DNA of 64,000 bases, from positions 562,775-626,774 of the forward strand of contig NZ_DJJS01000007.1 of assembly GCF_002434265.1 (NCBI RefSeq), given 5' to 3'. The translations under genes and the position numbers were made by a program. The notes beneath the pieces are model-generated. The model made no database searches. It saw nothing but the letters and a program-made list of their open reading frames with translations, and had not been told where the DNA came from. The stretch's first letter is position 1, and each line of letters begins with the position of its first letter. This document shows positions 18,476 to 27,366 of the stretch, piece after piece. This stretch comes from Pseudomonas sp. UBA6562. Its GTDB lineage: Bacteria; Pseudomonadota; Gammaproteobacteria; Pseudomonadales; Pseudomonadaceae.

Positions 18476-18496
18476 ACGGCCGGCCTTGCTGGCCGT
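18476..18496. terminator. Short hairpin after the chemoreceptor gene
   Basis: ACGGCC and GGCCGT pair as a six-base stem around a nine-base loop, 17 bp after the stop codon. There is no T run, so this is at best a weak terminator. The rest of the gap to 18625 shows nothing else. Confidence 0.3.
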
Positions 18497-18624
18497 GCCC
18501 GATGCACGGCGTTGGCAGCGCCTTGGTCAGCGCAGTTGCCATGACCGTGCATTACCCTCGCATGGGATTTGGCGGTTGGCCCGCGAGGCGTGCGCCGCCC
18601 CGCTCCAGCCGTTGCCCTGGCGTG

Positions 18625-19851
18625 CTAGCGCCGCCGCCTGGCGATTTCGCGCGCGACCGTCACCACCAGCAACATCCCGCCGGCCAACCCCAAGGTCAGC
18701 GACGCGCCCACCTGGGCAGCCACAGCGCCCGCCAGCAGACCACCGATCGCTTCGAAGCCAAAGCGCAGGGCGATGTAGAACGACACCACCCTGCCGCGCA
18801 AAGCGCTCGGTGCCCCACTCTGCAATTGCATGTTGGTGCTGACGTTGCTCACCGTGATGCCGAAGCCCAGCGCGCCCAGCGCCAGCAGTGCCACCGGCAA
18901 CGGCCCAGGTGCCGCCAAGCCCAGCAGGCCTGCTGCGCAGAGCACGGCACCGGCGGTGATGAACCTTCGCAGGCGCGAAGACGAACCGCTAAAGGCCAGC
19001 ACCAGCGTGGCGACGAATGCCCCTGCGCCGGCAGCGCCCCACAGCCAGCCCAGGGTCCGCGCATCTCCCTGGTACACCGACTTGGCCAGCACCGGCAGCA
19101 GCGCCGTGTAGCACGAGGCCAGGACATTGACCACCACCACGCTGACCATCAGGTGCCGCACATCGAGCGTGCACCACAGGTAGCGCAGGCCTTCGCGAAA
19201 GACCTCGCGGGTCGAGCCGCTGGCTTTGCTGGCAGGGCTGCCGCGCACCTTGAGCAGGCCTACCAGCAGCGCAGAAAACGCCAGCGCCGTGAGCAGAAAG
19301 CACAACGCCTCGCCCGCCCAGGCGATCAGCGCGCCGGCCAGCGGCGGGCCGACGAAGCGCGCTGCGTTGATCAGCATGGCGTTGAGTACCAAGGCATTGG
19401 GCAGGTCGGCCGGGTCGGCGACGAAGCTGCCGATCAACGCCTGGCGCAGCGGCGTTTCGAAGGCGTTGAGCAGGCCCAGCAGCAAGGCCATGCCGACCAG
19501 GCTCGACGCATTCAACAGGTGGGCATAGGCCAAGCCGGCCAAGGCCAGCGACTGCAGGGCCAGCAACGTCTGCACCGCGATCAGCAGGCGGCGCTTGTCA
19601 TGGCGGTCGGTCCAGGCGCCGGCGATGGGGCCGATCAGCAACTGCGGCGCCAGGGTGACGAAAGCGATCACGCCGAGCAGCGTAGGCGAATCGGTCAGAT
19701 GATAGGCCAGCCAGGCCAGGGCGACCTGCTGCACCCACTTGCCGAGGGTCGACACCGCCTGGCCGGTGAAATAGATCTGGAAGGCCGGATGCGCCAAAGC
19801 CCGCACGGGGGCGGGCCAGGCGCGTACGGGGACGCGGTGTGGATCGGGCAA
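18625..19851 (-). CDS. MFS transporter (EntS/MFS_3-like)
   Basis: This is a 408-residue major facilitator protein that starts with TTG at 19851. I chose this start because AGGAG lies six bases before it and no ATG is nearby. Twelve membrane segments are expected. The A-motif-like loop is GAWTDRHDKRRLL, and the GGLLAGAVAAQVG C-terminal half matches the MFS_3 group that contains EntS-type exporters. It is the last gene on the minus strand after the RraA-like aldolase gene (58 bp gap), so both are probably in one transcript. The IclR-type regulator nearby suggests a role in uptake or efflux of the cluster's organic acid, but MFS_3 proteins are usually exporters, so an overflow or efflux function is also possible. 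Confidence 0.85.
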   Translation of the reverse strand: MPDPHRVPVRAWPAPVRALAHPAFQIYFTGQAVSTLGKWVQQVALAWLAYHLTDSPTLLGVIAFVTLAPQLLIGPIAGAWTDRHDKRRLLIAVQTLLALQSLALAGLAYAHLLNASSLVGMALLLGLLNAFETPLRQALIGSFVADPADLPNALVLNAMLINAARFVGPPLAGALIAWAGEALCFLLTALAFSALLVGLLKVRGSPASKASGSTREVFREGLRYLWCTLDVRHLMVSVVVVNVLASCYTALLPVLAKSVYQGDARTLGWLWGAAGAGAFVATLVLAFSGSSSRLRRFITAGAVLCAAGLLGLAAPGPLPVALLALGALGFGITVSNVSTNMQLQSGAPSALRGRVVSFYIALRFGFEAIGGLLAGAVAAQVGASLTLGLAGGMLLVVTVAREIARRRR

Positions 19852-19908
19852 AGCGCTACTCCTGTGGGTACGGCGACCGCTCGGCCCAGCCGCGCAACTG
19901 CGCGCAGG

Positions 19909-20583
19909 TCAAGGCAACAGGCAGCCTTTGGCTTTCAGCGAGGCCAGGACCCAGGTCCGGTCGTTGGTGCCCTGGGCTATCTGGTCGAGTTGTTTCTGTT
20001 CGGCGGCATGCTTGGCCGCGGCACGGTCGTATACCTCGCCCACCTGATCGAACGGGACGCACAGCAGGCCGTCGTCGTCACCGATGACCAGATCGCCGGG
20101 CTCGATCACCATGCCGTCGATGGCGATGGGCACGTTGATCTCGCCTGGACCGTCCTTGTAGGGGCCGCGATGGGAGATACCCGCCGCGAACAACGGAAAA
20201 TCACCGGCACCGAGGGTGCCAGCATCGCGGATCGCGCCATTGATGACGATTCCGGCCACGCCGCGCTTGATGGCGTACGCGACCATCATCTCGCCGATCA
20301 GGGCGTTGGACAGGTCACCGCCGGCATCCACCACCACCACGTCGCCGGGTTCGGCGATATCCAAGGCGTAATGCAGCATCAGGTTGTCGCCCGGGCGCGC
20401 CTTGACCGTCAATGCCGCACCCGCCAGCACACCGGCGCGGTGCATGGGGCGGATGCGTGCGCCGCCGGCGGTCATGCGGTTCATCGAATCGCTGATATTG
20501 GCCACTGGCACGTCACGGTAGCGGGCGACCCATTCGGCGTCGACTTTACGGGCACGCTGCAGAACTCTGAATCCAATGCTCAT
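19909..20583 (-). CDS. RraA-like aldolase / oxaloacetate decarboxylase family protein
   Basis: The protein has 224 residues, with AGAGG before the ATG at 20583. It belongs to the RraA fold, whose members are either RNase E inhibitors or divalent-metal class II 4-hydroxy-4-methyl-2-oxoglutarate/4-carboxy-4-hydroxy-2-oxoadipate aldolases. The catalytic segments VVDAGGDLSNALIGE and GIVINGAIRDAG are present, with the Arg-Asp pair (NGAIRD) that aldolase members use for substrate and metal binding. This argues for an enzyme rather than the RNase regulator. It is divergent from a D-2-hydroxyacid dehydrogenase gene and co-directional with an MFS gene. The likely role is cleavage or decarboxylation of an oxo/hydroxy diacid; the exact substrate is unknown. 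Confidence 0.82.
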   Translation of the reverse strand: MSIGFRVLQRARKVDAEWVARYRDVPVANISDSMNRMTAGGARIRPMHRAGVLAGAALTVKARPGDNLMLHYALDIAEPGDVVVVDAGGDLSNALIGEMMVAYAIKRGVAGIVINGAIRDAGTLGAGDFPLFAAGISHRGPYKDGPGEINVPIAIDGMVIEPGDLVIGDDDGLLCVPFDQVGEVYDRAAAKHAAEQKQLDQIAQGTNDRTWVLASLKAKGCLLP

Positions 20584-20796
20584 GTGACCAACCTCTTGCT
20601 GGTGTCGTAGGTGAGCAGTAAGCCTGCCCCTTTTTTGTTTTTTCAGAATGGCATTTCATTTAAACCATTGCAACGCCTCTTAACTACACTTTCAAGCTTC
20701 TACAACAGGATTGGTTTTTGCTTATTGCAACGTCGTTTCAATATGGTTAGTGTTTGCTCAACTCGCCGCCGCGTGTGGCGTAGATGCTCCAACCAC

Positions 20797-20804
20797 AAGA
20801 ACAA
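20797..20804 (+). promoter_or_regulatory. Hfq/Crc AAnAAnAA motif before the dehydrogenase start
   Basis: AAGAACAA fits the AAnAAnAA catabolite-repression motif and ends 11 bases before the ATG, next to the AAGG ribosome site. In Pseudomonas, Hfq with Crc binds such motifs to block translation when preferred carbon sources are present. Confidence 0.5.
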
Positions 20805-20815
20805 GGCATACGACC

Positions 20816-21799
20816 ATGAGCATGACCAAGACCGTTCTGCTGACCGGGCCCGAGCTCGCACCCGACGCCATGCGCTTGGCCGCCGACCAGGGCGTGCGTG
20901 TGGTTCCCACTGCGCCCTACCTGCCCGCCGCCGAGCTCGAGGCGATCATTCGCGCCGAGCAGCCCGACGCGATCATCGTCCGCCAGGGCGAACTCAACGC
21001 ATCGATGATCGCTGCCTCCTCCAACCTGAAGGTGATCGCCAAGCACGGCGTGGGCTACAACACCATCGACATTCAGGCCGCCGCCGCGCGTGGCATTCCC
21101 GTGACCATCGCGGTCGGGGCCAATGCGCAGTCGGTCGCCGAACACGCCTTCGCCCTGCTCTTCAGCGTGGCGCGGCAAACGGCATCGCTCGACGCGCGCA
21201 TGCGCGCCGGGCACTGGGACAAAGCGTCGGCCAATGGCGTAGAGCTGTTCGGCAAGACGCTCGGGCTGGTCGGCCTGGGTTCGATCGGCAGCGTGCTGAT
21301 GGACCTCGTGGCGCCCTTGCAGATGAAGGTCAAGGTTTACGACCCGTTCCTGGGACAACTGCCTGAGCGTGCCCATGTCGAGCGGGAAACCGATTTCGAC
21401 CGACTCCTCGGCGAAAGCGATATCATCAGCCTCCATTGCCCCCTGACCGAGACCAACCGCCACCTCATGGGCGCCGCCCAGTTCGCCCGTATGCGCCCGG
21501 GTAGCATCCTCATCAACACGGCCCGTGGCGAACTGGTCGACACCGCGGCACTGGTCGAGGCCCTACGCTCGGGCCAGCTTGCCGGCGCCGGGCTGGACAC
21601 CTTCGAGCCAGAGCCGCCGCCGGCCGACAGCCCGTTGTGGAGCTTGCCGACCTTGGTCGCCACGCCGCACGTCGGCGCCAACACCTCGGCGGCGCGCGAC
21701 CGCGTAGGTCTGCTCGCGTTGCAGCAGGTATTCGCGGTCTGGGCAGGCGAGCCGCTCGACCCGCGCTGCGTGGTCAACCGCCAACTGCTGAACAACTAG
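20816..21799 (+). CDS. D-isomer-specific 2-hydroxyacid dehydrogenase
   Basis: The protein has 327 residues from the ATG at 20816 (a second ATG two codons later is possible). It has the SerA/hydroxypyruvate-reductase fold: NAD-binding GLVGLGSIGSVL (Rossmann GxGxxG), catalytic Arg in INTARGELVD, Glu in the GLDTFEPEPP segment and His in ATPHVGANT. It would oxidise or reduce a D-2-hydroxy acid in the cytoplasm. It is divergent from the RraA-like aldolase gene and is followed by an anion/proton symporter and an IclR regulator, so it belongs to an organic-acid catabolic cluster. An AAnAAnAA motif lies just before its ribosome site. The true substrate is not evident; phosphoglycerate is unlikely because there is no ACT domain and the context is catabolic. 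Confidence 0.87.
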   Translation: MSMTKTVLLTGPELAPDAMRLAADQGVRVVPTAPYLPAAELEAIIRAEQPDAIIVRQGELNASMIAASSNLKVIAKHGVGYNTIDIQAAAARGIPVTIAVGANAQSVAEHAFALLFSVARQTASLDARMRAGHWDKASANGVELFGKTLGLVGLGSIGSVLMDLVAPLQMKVKVYDPFLGQLPERAHVERETDFDRLLGESDIISLHCPLTETNRHLMGAAQFARMRPGSILINTARGELVDTAALVEALRSGQLAGAGLDTFEPEPPPADSPLWSLPTLVATPHVGANTSAARDRVGLLALQQVFAVWAGEPLDPRCVVNRQLLNN

Positions 21800-21816
21800 C
21801 CTTTCGCCGTACGGCC

Positions 21817-21837
21817 GGGCTTTGCCGAAAAAAGCCC
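21817..21837. terminator. Hairpin between dehydrogenase and MFS genes
   Basis: GGGCTTT and AAAGCCC form a seven-pair stem with a seven-base loop, 18 bp after the dehydrogenase stop. It may attenuate read-through into the downstream transporter gene or be an RNA 3'-end. No long T tract follows. Confidence 0.4.
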
Positions 21838-21862
21838 CAACCCAGATCCGCGTAACTCCAGA

Positions 21863-21873
21863 AAAAATAACAA
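21863..21873 (+). promoter_or_regulatory. Triple Hfq/Crc motif before the MFS start
   Basis: AAAAATAACAA fits AAnAAnAAnAA and lies directly before the GGAG ribosome site of the ACS-family transporter. This is a stronger form of the motif found at three other catabolic genes in this window. Confidence 0.55.
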
Positions 21874-21885
21874 TTGGAGCGCCCC

Positions 21886-23214
21886 ATGACTGCGACCACT
21901 CCCCCCGTCAGCGAACTCGAGCGCGCCACCATGCGTCGCGTCGCCTGGCGTATCCTGCCGTTCCTGATCGTCTGCTATCTGATCGCCATTATCGACCGTG
22001 GCAACATCGGCATGGCCTCTTTGCAGATGAACGAAGACCTTGGCCTCACCGCCAAGGTCTTCGGTTTCGCCAGCAGCCTGTTCTTCTTCGCCTACTTCCT
22101 GGTCGAGGTGCCGAGCAACCTGGCCATGCAGCGCTACGGCGCGCGCATCTGGATCGCTCGGATCATGATCACCTGGGGCATCATCTCCGCCGGCACCGCC
22201 TTCGTAGGTGGTGCGAACTCGCTGTACGTCATGCGCTTTCTGCTCGGTGCGGCCGAGGCTGGATTCTTCCCAGGCGTGCTGCTCTACCTCACCTACTGGC
22301 TACCCGCCGCCTACCGCGCACGCATGGTGGCGATCTTCATGGTCGCGATCCCGGCGGCCAACTTCATCGGCTCGCCGCTCTCCGGCCTGCTGTTGAGCCT
22401 CGACGGTTGGCTGGGCATGCGCGGTTGGCACTGGCTGTTCATCATCGAAGGCATCCCTGCCGTACTGCTCGGCGTTGCTTGTCTGTTCGTGCTGACCGAT
22501 CGGCCCGAGCAAGCCAAGTGGCTGACTGACGAGCAGCGCAGCTGGTTGATCCAGCGCCTGTCCGAAGAATCGGCGAAGAAAACCGCGATCGGCCACATCT
22601 CGCTGTGGAAACTGCTGCGGCACAAGGACATCTGGTTGCTGGCCCTGATCTACTCGGGCGCATCGGCTGCCGGCAGCACCATGAGCGTGTGGGCGCCACA
22701 ACTGCTGAAGACCTTCGGACTCAGTTCGATGGAGATCGGCCTGGTCAACGCCATCCCCTATGGCCTGGCGTCGGTGATGATGGTGATCTGGGGCCGCAGC
22801 TCCGATCGCACCGGTGAACGCCGCTGGCACACGGCGATGACCATGCTGCTGATCGCGGCTGGCCTGCTGATGACCCTCTTCACCTCGTCCCTGCCCGCTA
22901 CCGTGCTGATGCTGAGCATGGTGCTGATCGGCGCCTACTCCATGAAAGGTCCGTTCTGGGCGCTGGTGTCGGGCTGGCTGTCGTCCTCGACGGCCGCTGC
23001 GGGCCTTGCGGCCGTCGGCGCGTTGGCGAACCTGATCGGCGGCGGCCTGATGGTCAACGCCTATGGCGCCATCCACGACGCCACCGGTAGCTACGCCATC
23101 GCACTCATGCCGCTGGCTGCGCTGTGCACCTTGGCAGGCGTACTGGTACTGATCATCGGGCGCAAGCGCCAGCAAGAACAGGCCCAAGCGGCCCACGCTG
23201 CCGTGGCCAAGTAA
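21886..23214 (+). CDS. MFS transporter of the anion:cation symporter (ACS) family
   Basis: The protein has 442 residues from the ATG at 21886, with GGAG seven bases upstream; a TTG four codons earlier is less likely. The N-terminal RILPFLIVCYLIAIIDRGNI and the segment FLLGAAEAGFFPGVLLYLTYW are hallmarks of the ACS group, which includes tartrate, phthalate, galactonate and glucarate importers. Twelve membrane helices with a central loop are seen. It follows the 2-hydroxyacid dehydrogenase gene in the same direction and precedes a convergent IclR regulator, so it is the probable importer for the substrate of this cluster. A triple AAnAAnAA element overlaps its leader. Confidence 0.88.
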   Translation: MTATTPPVSELERATMRRVAWRILPFLIVCYLIAIIDRGNIGMASLQMNEDLGLTAKVFGFASSLFFFAYFLVEVPSNLAMQRYGARIWIARIMITWGIISAGTAFVGGANSLYVMRFLLGAAEAGFFPGVLLYLTYWLPAAYRARMVAIFMVAIPAANFIGSPLSGLLLSLDGWLGMRGWHWLFIIEGIPAVLLGVACLFVLTDRPEQAKWLTDEQRSWLIQRLSEESAKKTAIGHISLWKLLRHKDIWLLALIYSGASAAGSTMSVWAPQLLKTFGLSSMEIGLVNAIPYGLASVMMVIWGRSSDRTGERRWHTAMTMLLIAAGLLMTLFTSSLPATVLMLSMVLIGAYSMKGPFWALVSGWLSSSTAAAGLAAVGALANLIGGGLMVNAYGAIHDATGSYAIALMPLAALCTLAGVLVLIIGRKRQQEQAQAAHAAVAK

Positions 23215-23228
23215 CGCTCCCGCACATC

Positions 23229-23259
23229 GTTCCTGCCCAGCCGTTGCATGGGCAGGAAC
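23229..23259. terminator. Strong hairpin after the ACS transporter gene
   Basis: An 11-pair perfect stem (GTTCCTGCCCA with TGGGCAGGAAC) encloses a nine-base loop, starting 14 bp after the stop codon. Flanking bases extend the pairing with a single-base bulge. It has no U tract but is a clear convergent-end structure between this gene and the IclR gene. Confidence 0.55.
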
Positions 23260-23370
23260 CGATGCATACCCGCCGACCCAAGCCGATTGCCTGACCCCGC
23301 GGGCATGGAGCTGGCGTCGGCAACGTCGCATGCAAGCCAGCAACTGCTGAGCCTGCACCCACCTGCGGCG

Positions 23371-24084
23371 TCACTTCACAGACGCTGCGCCCTCTTCGAT
23401 CTTGCAGCCCAAGCTGCGCATCAGATCGCGCGCGGTGTCGAAAAACACCTCGCGCAAGGTGTGCGCCGTCTCTTCCGTGAGGCGGCTGGCCGGACCGGAC
23501 ACCACCAGCGCCCCCATCAGCTCTTGCTGGGCACCATAGATGGGCAAGGCCATCGAAGCGGCATGCGGGTCGGTGGCACCGCGCGAATAATAAGGCTTTT
23601 CGAGCGCCATACCGGCCGCATAGTTGGCCCTCAGAGCCTGCGCGCCTGCGGCTTCGTCCATGGGACGCATGTCGCCGGGTTGCAGGTTCAGGCGCAGGCT
23701 GTGTGGCGAATTGACCCGGTATTGGCACATCCGGTAGGCACCGTGCCGGACATAGAAGGAGGCCGTTTCGCCCGTCTGTTGCGACAGGTGGTGCAGCCTG
23801 GGCATCACGTGCCGCTCTAGATCCAGCGCTTCCTGGTAGACGGCGTTGAGGCGCATCACCTCGCTGGCCAACTGATAGCGGCCGTCGGCCATACGCGTGA
23901 TGAAACCGTGGGTTTCGAGCGACACCATCAGGCGCATGATGGTGCTCTTGATCAGCCCGGTGCGCTCGGCGAGGTCCACCAGGCTCAGCGCCGTGTCACC
24001 CATTTGGAAGGCCGTCAGGACAGTGAGCACCCGATCGGCCGAGGCCACACCATTCACCGCCGGGCGCGGTCGCGCTTTTACCAT
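23371..24084 (-). CDS. IclR-family transcriptional regulator
   Basis: The protein has 237 residues. It has an N-terminal winged helix (ASADRVLTVLTAFQMGDTAL, SLVDLAERTGLIKSTIMRLM, the H-T-H of IclR) and a C-terminal GAF-like effector domain ending LTEETAHTLREVFFDTARDL. The start at 24084 has AAGG about ten bases upstream. IclR regulators of catabolic clusters commonly act as repressors or activators that bind the pathway acid. It ends toward the ACS transporter gene and is the only regulator in the RraA/hydroxyacid dehydrogenase/MFS cluster. Repeats in the divergent 20584-20815 region (see findings) are candidates for its binding sites. Confidence 0.87.
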   Translation of the reverse strand: MVKARPRPAVNGVASADRVLTVLTAFQMGDTALSLVDLAERTGLIKSTIMRLMVSLETHGFITRMADGRYQLASEVMRLNAVYQEALDLERHVMPRLHHLSQQTGETASFYVRHGAYRMCQYRVNSPHSLRLNLQPGDMRPMDEAAGAQALRANYAAGMALEKPYYSRGATDPHAASMALPIYGAQQELMGALVVSGPASRLTEETAHTLREVFFDTARDLMRSLGCKIEEGAASVK

Positions 24085-24232
24085 TGCGAATACCTTCTAA
24101 GGCTTGCAGCCCCTGGGGACTCGGGGCCGAGAAAAAGGAAATGAGGGGGCGGCATTGAGCGCGTGTGGCTGACCGGCTCGGCCAGTTGCACACGATGCCA
24201 ATGCGCGAAGCGCGTCAGCGGCATGGCCGTCC

Positions 24233-24257
24233 GGCGGCCCTGGTGGTTAGGGCCGCC
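24233..24257 (-). terminator. Hairpin downstream of cysS
   Basis: GGCGGCCC and GGGCCGCC form an eight-pair stem with a nine-base loop, beginning 13 bp after the cysS stop on the minus strand. No T run follows, so it is terminator-like only. The remainder of 24085-24270 has no gene. Confidence 0.45.
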
Positions 24258-24270
24258 CTCCGCCGATCGA

Positions 24271-25653
24271 TCAGTCCGCCAGGCGCCAGGTGGTGGTGCC
24301 TTTGCTGTCTTCCAGCACCACGCCCATGGCCGTGATCTGGTCGCGAATGCGGTCAGACTCGGCCCAGTTCTTCTCGCTGCGCGCTTGCAGGCGCGCCTGG
24401 ATCAGCGCTTCCACTTCGGCGGCGTCGACCTTGCCTTCGGCACCTGCGCGCAGGAAATCGTCGGCCTCCAGCTGCAGCACACCCAGCACGTCGCCCAGCT
24501 CGCGCAGACGCCCGGCCAGCCCAGCGGCGGCATCAGGGTCGCTCTCGCGCAGGCGGTTGATTTCGCGGACCAGGTCGAACAACACAGCGCAGGCTTCGGG
24601 GGTGCCGAAGTCGTCGTTCATCGCCAGGGTGAAGCGTTCGACGAACGCCTCGCCACCGGCCGGCGCCATCCGCGGCAGCCCGCGCAGGGCATGGTAGAAC
24701 CGCTCCAGGGCGGCCTTGGCGTCGCGCAGACTGTCTTCGGAATAGTTGATCGCGCTGCGATAGTGGCTGGCGACCAGCAGATAGCGCACCACCTCGGGAT
24801 GGTACTTGTCGAGCACGTCGCGGATGGTGAAGAAGTTGTTCAACGACTTGGACATCTTCTCGCCATTGATGCGGATCATGCCGCAGTGCATCCAGGCGTT
24901 GGCGTACGGCTTGCCGGTGGCCGCTTCGCTCTGGGCGATCTCGTTCTCATGGTGCGGGAACTCCAGGTCGCTGCCGCCGCCGTGGATGTCGAAGCTCTCG
25001 CCCAGGCAGCAGGTCGACATCACCGAGCACTCGATGTGCCAGCCCGGACGCCCCGGCCCCCATGGCGACTCCCAGCTCGGCTCGCCGGGCTTGACGCCCT
25101 TCCATAGCACGAAGTCGAGCGGGTCCTGTTTGGCCTCGCCGACTTCGATGCGCGCGCCGATGCGCAGGTCTTCGACCTTGCGCCGCGACAGCTTGCCGTA
25201 GCCGACGAACTTGCCGACGCGGTAGTACACGTCGCCGTTGCCCGGTGCGTAGGCATAGCCCTTGTCGATCAGGGTCTGGATCATCGCGTGCATGCCGGGG
25301 ATATGGTCGGTGGCACGCGGCTCCTGGTCCGGCGGCAGGATGTTGAGACGGCGTTCGTCCTCGTGCATGGCGTCGATCATGCGTGCGGTCAGTTCATCGA
25401 AGCGCTCGCCGTTCTGGTTGGCGCGGTTGATGATCTTGTCGTCGATGTCGGTGATGTTGCGCACGTAGGTCAGCGCATAGCCGCTCTTGCGCAGCCAGCG
25501 CGTGACCAGGTCGAAGGCCACCATGCTGCGGCCGTGGCCCAGGTGGCAGTAGTCGTACACGGTCATGCCGCACACGTACATGCGCACGTTGTTGCCGTCG
25601 AGCGGTTTGAAGACTTCTTTCTGCTTGCTCAGGGTGTTGTAGACGGTAAGCAC
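24271..25653 (-). CDS. cysS: Cysteinyl-tRNA synthetase
   Basis: The protein has 460 residues. The start is GTG at 25653 with GAGGA eight bases upstream, overlapping the end of glnS. It is a class I synthetase: the zinc/cysteine-binding MYVCGMTVYDYCH, the HIGH-type signature HLGHGRS, WHIECSVMSTCCLGESFDIHGGGSDL with further zinc ligands, and the signature loop EKMSKSLNNFF. It charges tRNA-Cys in the cytoplasm. It is co-transcribed with glnS; nine bases separate the genes. The same glnS-cysS order, facing ppiB-lpxH, is a conserved Pseudomonas arrangement. Confidence 0.97.
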   Translation of the reverse strand: MLTVYNTLSKQKEVFKPLDGNNVRMYVCGMTVYDYCHLGHGRSMVAFDLVTRWLRKSGYALTYVRNITDIDDKIINRANQNGERFDELTARMIDAMHEDERRLNILPPDQEPRATDHIPGMHAMIQTLIDKGYAYAPGNGDVYYRVGKFVGYGKLSRRKVEDLRIGARIEVGEAKQDPLDFVLWKGVKPGEPSWESPWGPGRPGWHIECSVMSTCCLGESFDIHGGGSDLEFPHHENEIAQSEAATGKPYANAWMHCGMIRINGEKMSKSLNNFFTIRDVLDKYHPEVVRYLLVASHYRSAINYSEDSLRDAKAALERFYHALRGLPRMAPAGGEAFVERFTLAMNDDFGTPEACAVLFDLVREINRLRESDPDAAAGLAGRLRELGDVLGVLQLEADDFLRAGAEGKVDAAEVEALIQARLQARSEKNWAESDRIRDQITAMGVVLEDSKGTTTWRLAD

Positions 25654-25662
25654 GACGGTTCC

Positions 25663-27366
25663 TCAGCTGCCCCAGGAGTCACGCAGGGTGACGGTGCGGT
25701 TGAACACGGGACGGCCCGGCTGGCTGTCCTTGAGGTCGGCGCAGAAATAACCTTCGCGCTCGAACTGGAAGCGGTCTTCGGCCTGGGCCTGGGCCAGCGA
25801 CGGCTCGGCGCGGCAACCGCTGAGCACTTGCAGCGAGTCGGGGTTGATGTTGTCGAGGAAGGTGCCGCCGTCTTCGGTCTTTTCAGGATTGGCCGAACGG
25901 AACAGGCGGTCGTACAGGCGCACTTCGCACTCGACGCTGGCCGCGGCCGGCACCCAGTGGATCACGCCTTTGACCTTGCGCCCTTCGGGGTTCTTGCCGA
26001 GTGTATCCGGGTCGTACGAGCAACGCAGCTCGACGATGTTGCCATCGGCGTCCTTGATCGCTTCGTCGGCGCGGATCACGTAGCTGCCGCGCAGACGCAC
26101 TTCGCCGGCCGGCTCCAGGCGCTTGTAGCCCTTGGGCGGGGTTTCCATGTAGTCGTCGCGGTCGATGTACAGTTCGCGGGCGAACGGCAGCGTACGCACG
26201 CCCATGTCTTCCTTGGGGTGGCGCGCCAGCTCCAGTTGCTCGACCTGGCCTTCGGGGTAGTTGGTGATGACCACCTTCAGCGGGCGCAGCACGCACATGG
26301 CGCGCGGCGCGGTGCGGTCCAGGTCGTCGCGGATGCTGAATTCGAGCATCGACATGTCGACCACGCCATCGGAACGGTTGGTGCCGATCATGTCGCAGAA
26401 GTTGCGGATCGACGCCGGGGTGAAGCCGCGGCGGCGGTAGCCCGATAGCGTCGACATGCGCGGATCGTCCCAGCCCTCGACGTGGTTTTCGTCGACCAGC
26501 TGCTTGAGCTTGCGCTTGGAGGTGATGGTGTAGTTCAGGTTCAGGCGGCTGAACTCGTACTGGCGCGGGCGCGCCGGCACCGGCAGGTTGTCCAGGAACC
26601 AGTCGTACAGCGGGCGATGGCCTTCGAACTCCAGGGTGCAGATGGAGTGGGTGATGCCTTCGATGGCGTCGGACTGGCCATGGGTGAAGTCATAGTTGGG
26701 GTAGATGCACCAGGCGTCGCCCGTCTGGTGATGGTGCGCGTGGCGAATGCGATAGAGGATCGGGTCGCGCAGGTTCATGTTCGGCGAGGCCATGTCGATC
26801 TTGGCGCGCAGCACGCGCTCGCCATCCTTGAACTCGCCGGCCTTCATGCGCGCGAACAGGTCGAGGTTCTCTTCGACGCTGCGTTCGCGGAACGGGCTGT
26901 TCTTGCCCGGCTCGACCAGGTTGCCACGGTATTCCTTGGCTTGCTCGGGGGTCAGGTCGCAGACGTAGGCCTTGCCGCGCTTGATCAGCTCGACCGCCCA
27001 CTCGTGCAACTGGCCGAAGTAGTCGGAGGCGTAGCGCACCTTGCCGGCCCACTCGAAGCCCAGCCACTTGACGTCGCGCTGGATGGCGTCGATGTATTCC
27101 TGGTCTTCCTTGGCCGGGTTGGTGTCGTCGAAGCGCAGATGGCACGCGCCGCCGAATTCCTCCGCCAAGCCGAAGTTGACGCAGATCGACTTGGCGTGGC
27201 CGATGTGCAGGTAACCGTTGGGCTCTGGCGGGAAACGGGTGACGATGCCGGCGTGCTTGCCGGCGTCCAGGTCGGCCTGGACGATGGGCCGCAGGAAGTT
27301 CGCAGGGGCTACGGGAGCGCCTTTGGCGGCAGCGTTGGGCGCGTGGTCGGCAGTGGGCTTGCTCAT
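25663..27366 (-). CDS. glnS: Glutaminyl-tRNA synthetase
   Basis: The protein has 567 residues from the ATG at 27366 with AAGGA five bases before it; a longer upstream in-frame reading (to 27528) has no support. It is a class I synthetase: RFPPEPNGYLHIGHAKSI contains the HIGH motif, LRFDDTNPAKEDQEY the glutamate-family signature, and the KMSKS-equivalent is in TITSKRKLKQLV. The C-terminal anticodon-binding beta-barrels follow. It charges tRNA-Gln. It is the first gene of the glnS-cysS unit, divergent from ppiB across a 232 bp gap. Confidence 0.97.
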   Translation of the reverse strand: MSKPTADHAPNAAAKGAPVAPANFLRPIVQADLDAGKHAGIVTRFPPEPNGYLHIGHAKSICVNFGLAEEFGGACHLRFDDTNPAKEDQEYIDAIQRDVKWLGFEWAGKVRYASDYFGQLHEWAVELIKRGKAYVCDLTPEQAKEYRGNLVEPGKNSPFRERSVEENLDLFARMKAGEFKDGERVLRAKIDMASPNMNLRDPILYRIRHAHHHQTGDAWCIYPNYDFTHGQSDAIEGITHSICTLEFEGHRPLYDWFLDNLPVPARPRQYEFSRLNLNYTITSKRKLKQLVDENHVEGWDDPRMSTLSGYRRRGFTPASIRNFCDMIGTNRSDGVVDMSMLEFSIRDDLDRTAPRAMCVLRPLKVVITNYPEGQVEQLELARHPKEDMGVRTLPFARELYIDRDDYMETPPKGYKRLEPAGEVRLRGSYVIRADEAIKDADGNIVELRCSYDPDTLGKNPEGRKVKGVIHWVPAAASVECEVRLYDRLFRSANPEKTEDGGTFLDNINPDSLQVLSGCRAEPSLAQAQAEDRFQFEREGYFCADLKDSQPGRPVFNRTVTLRDSWGS

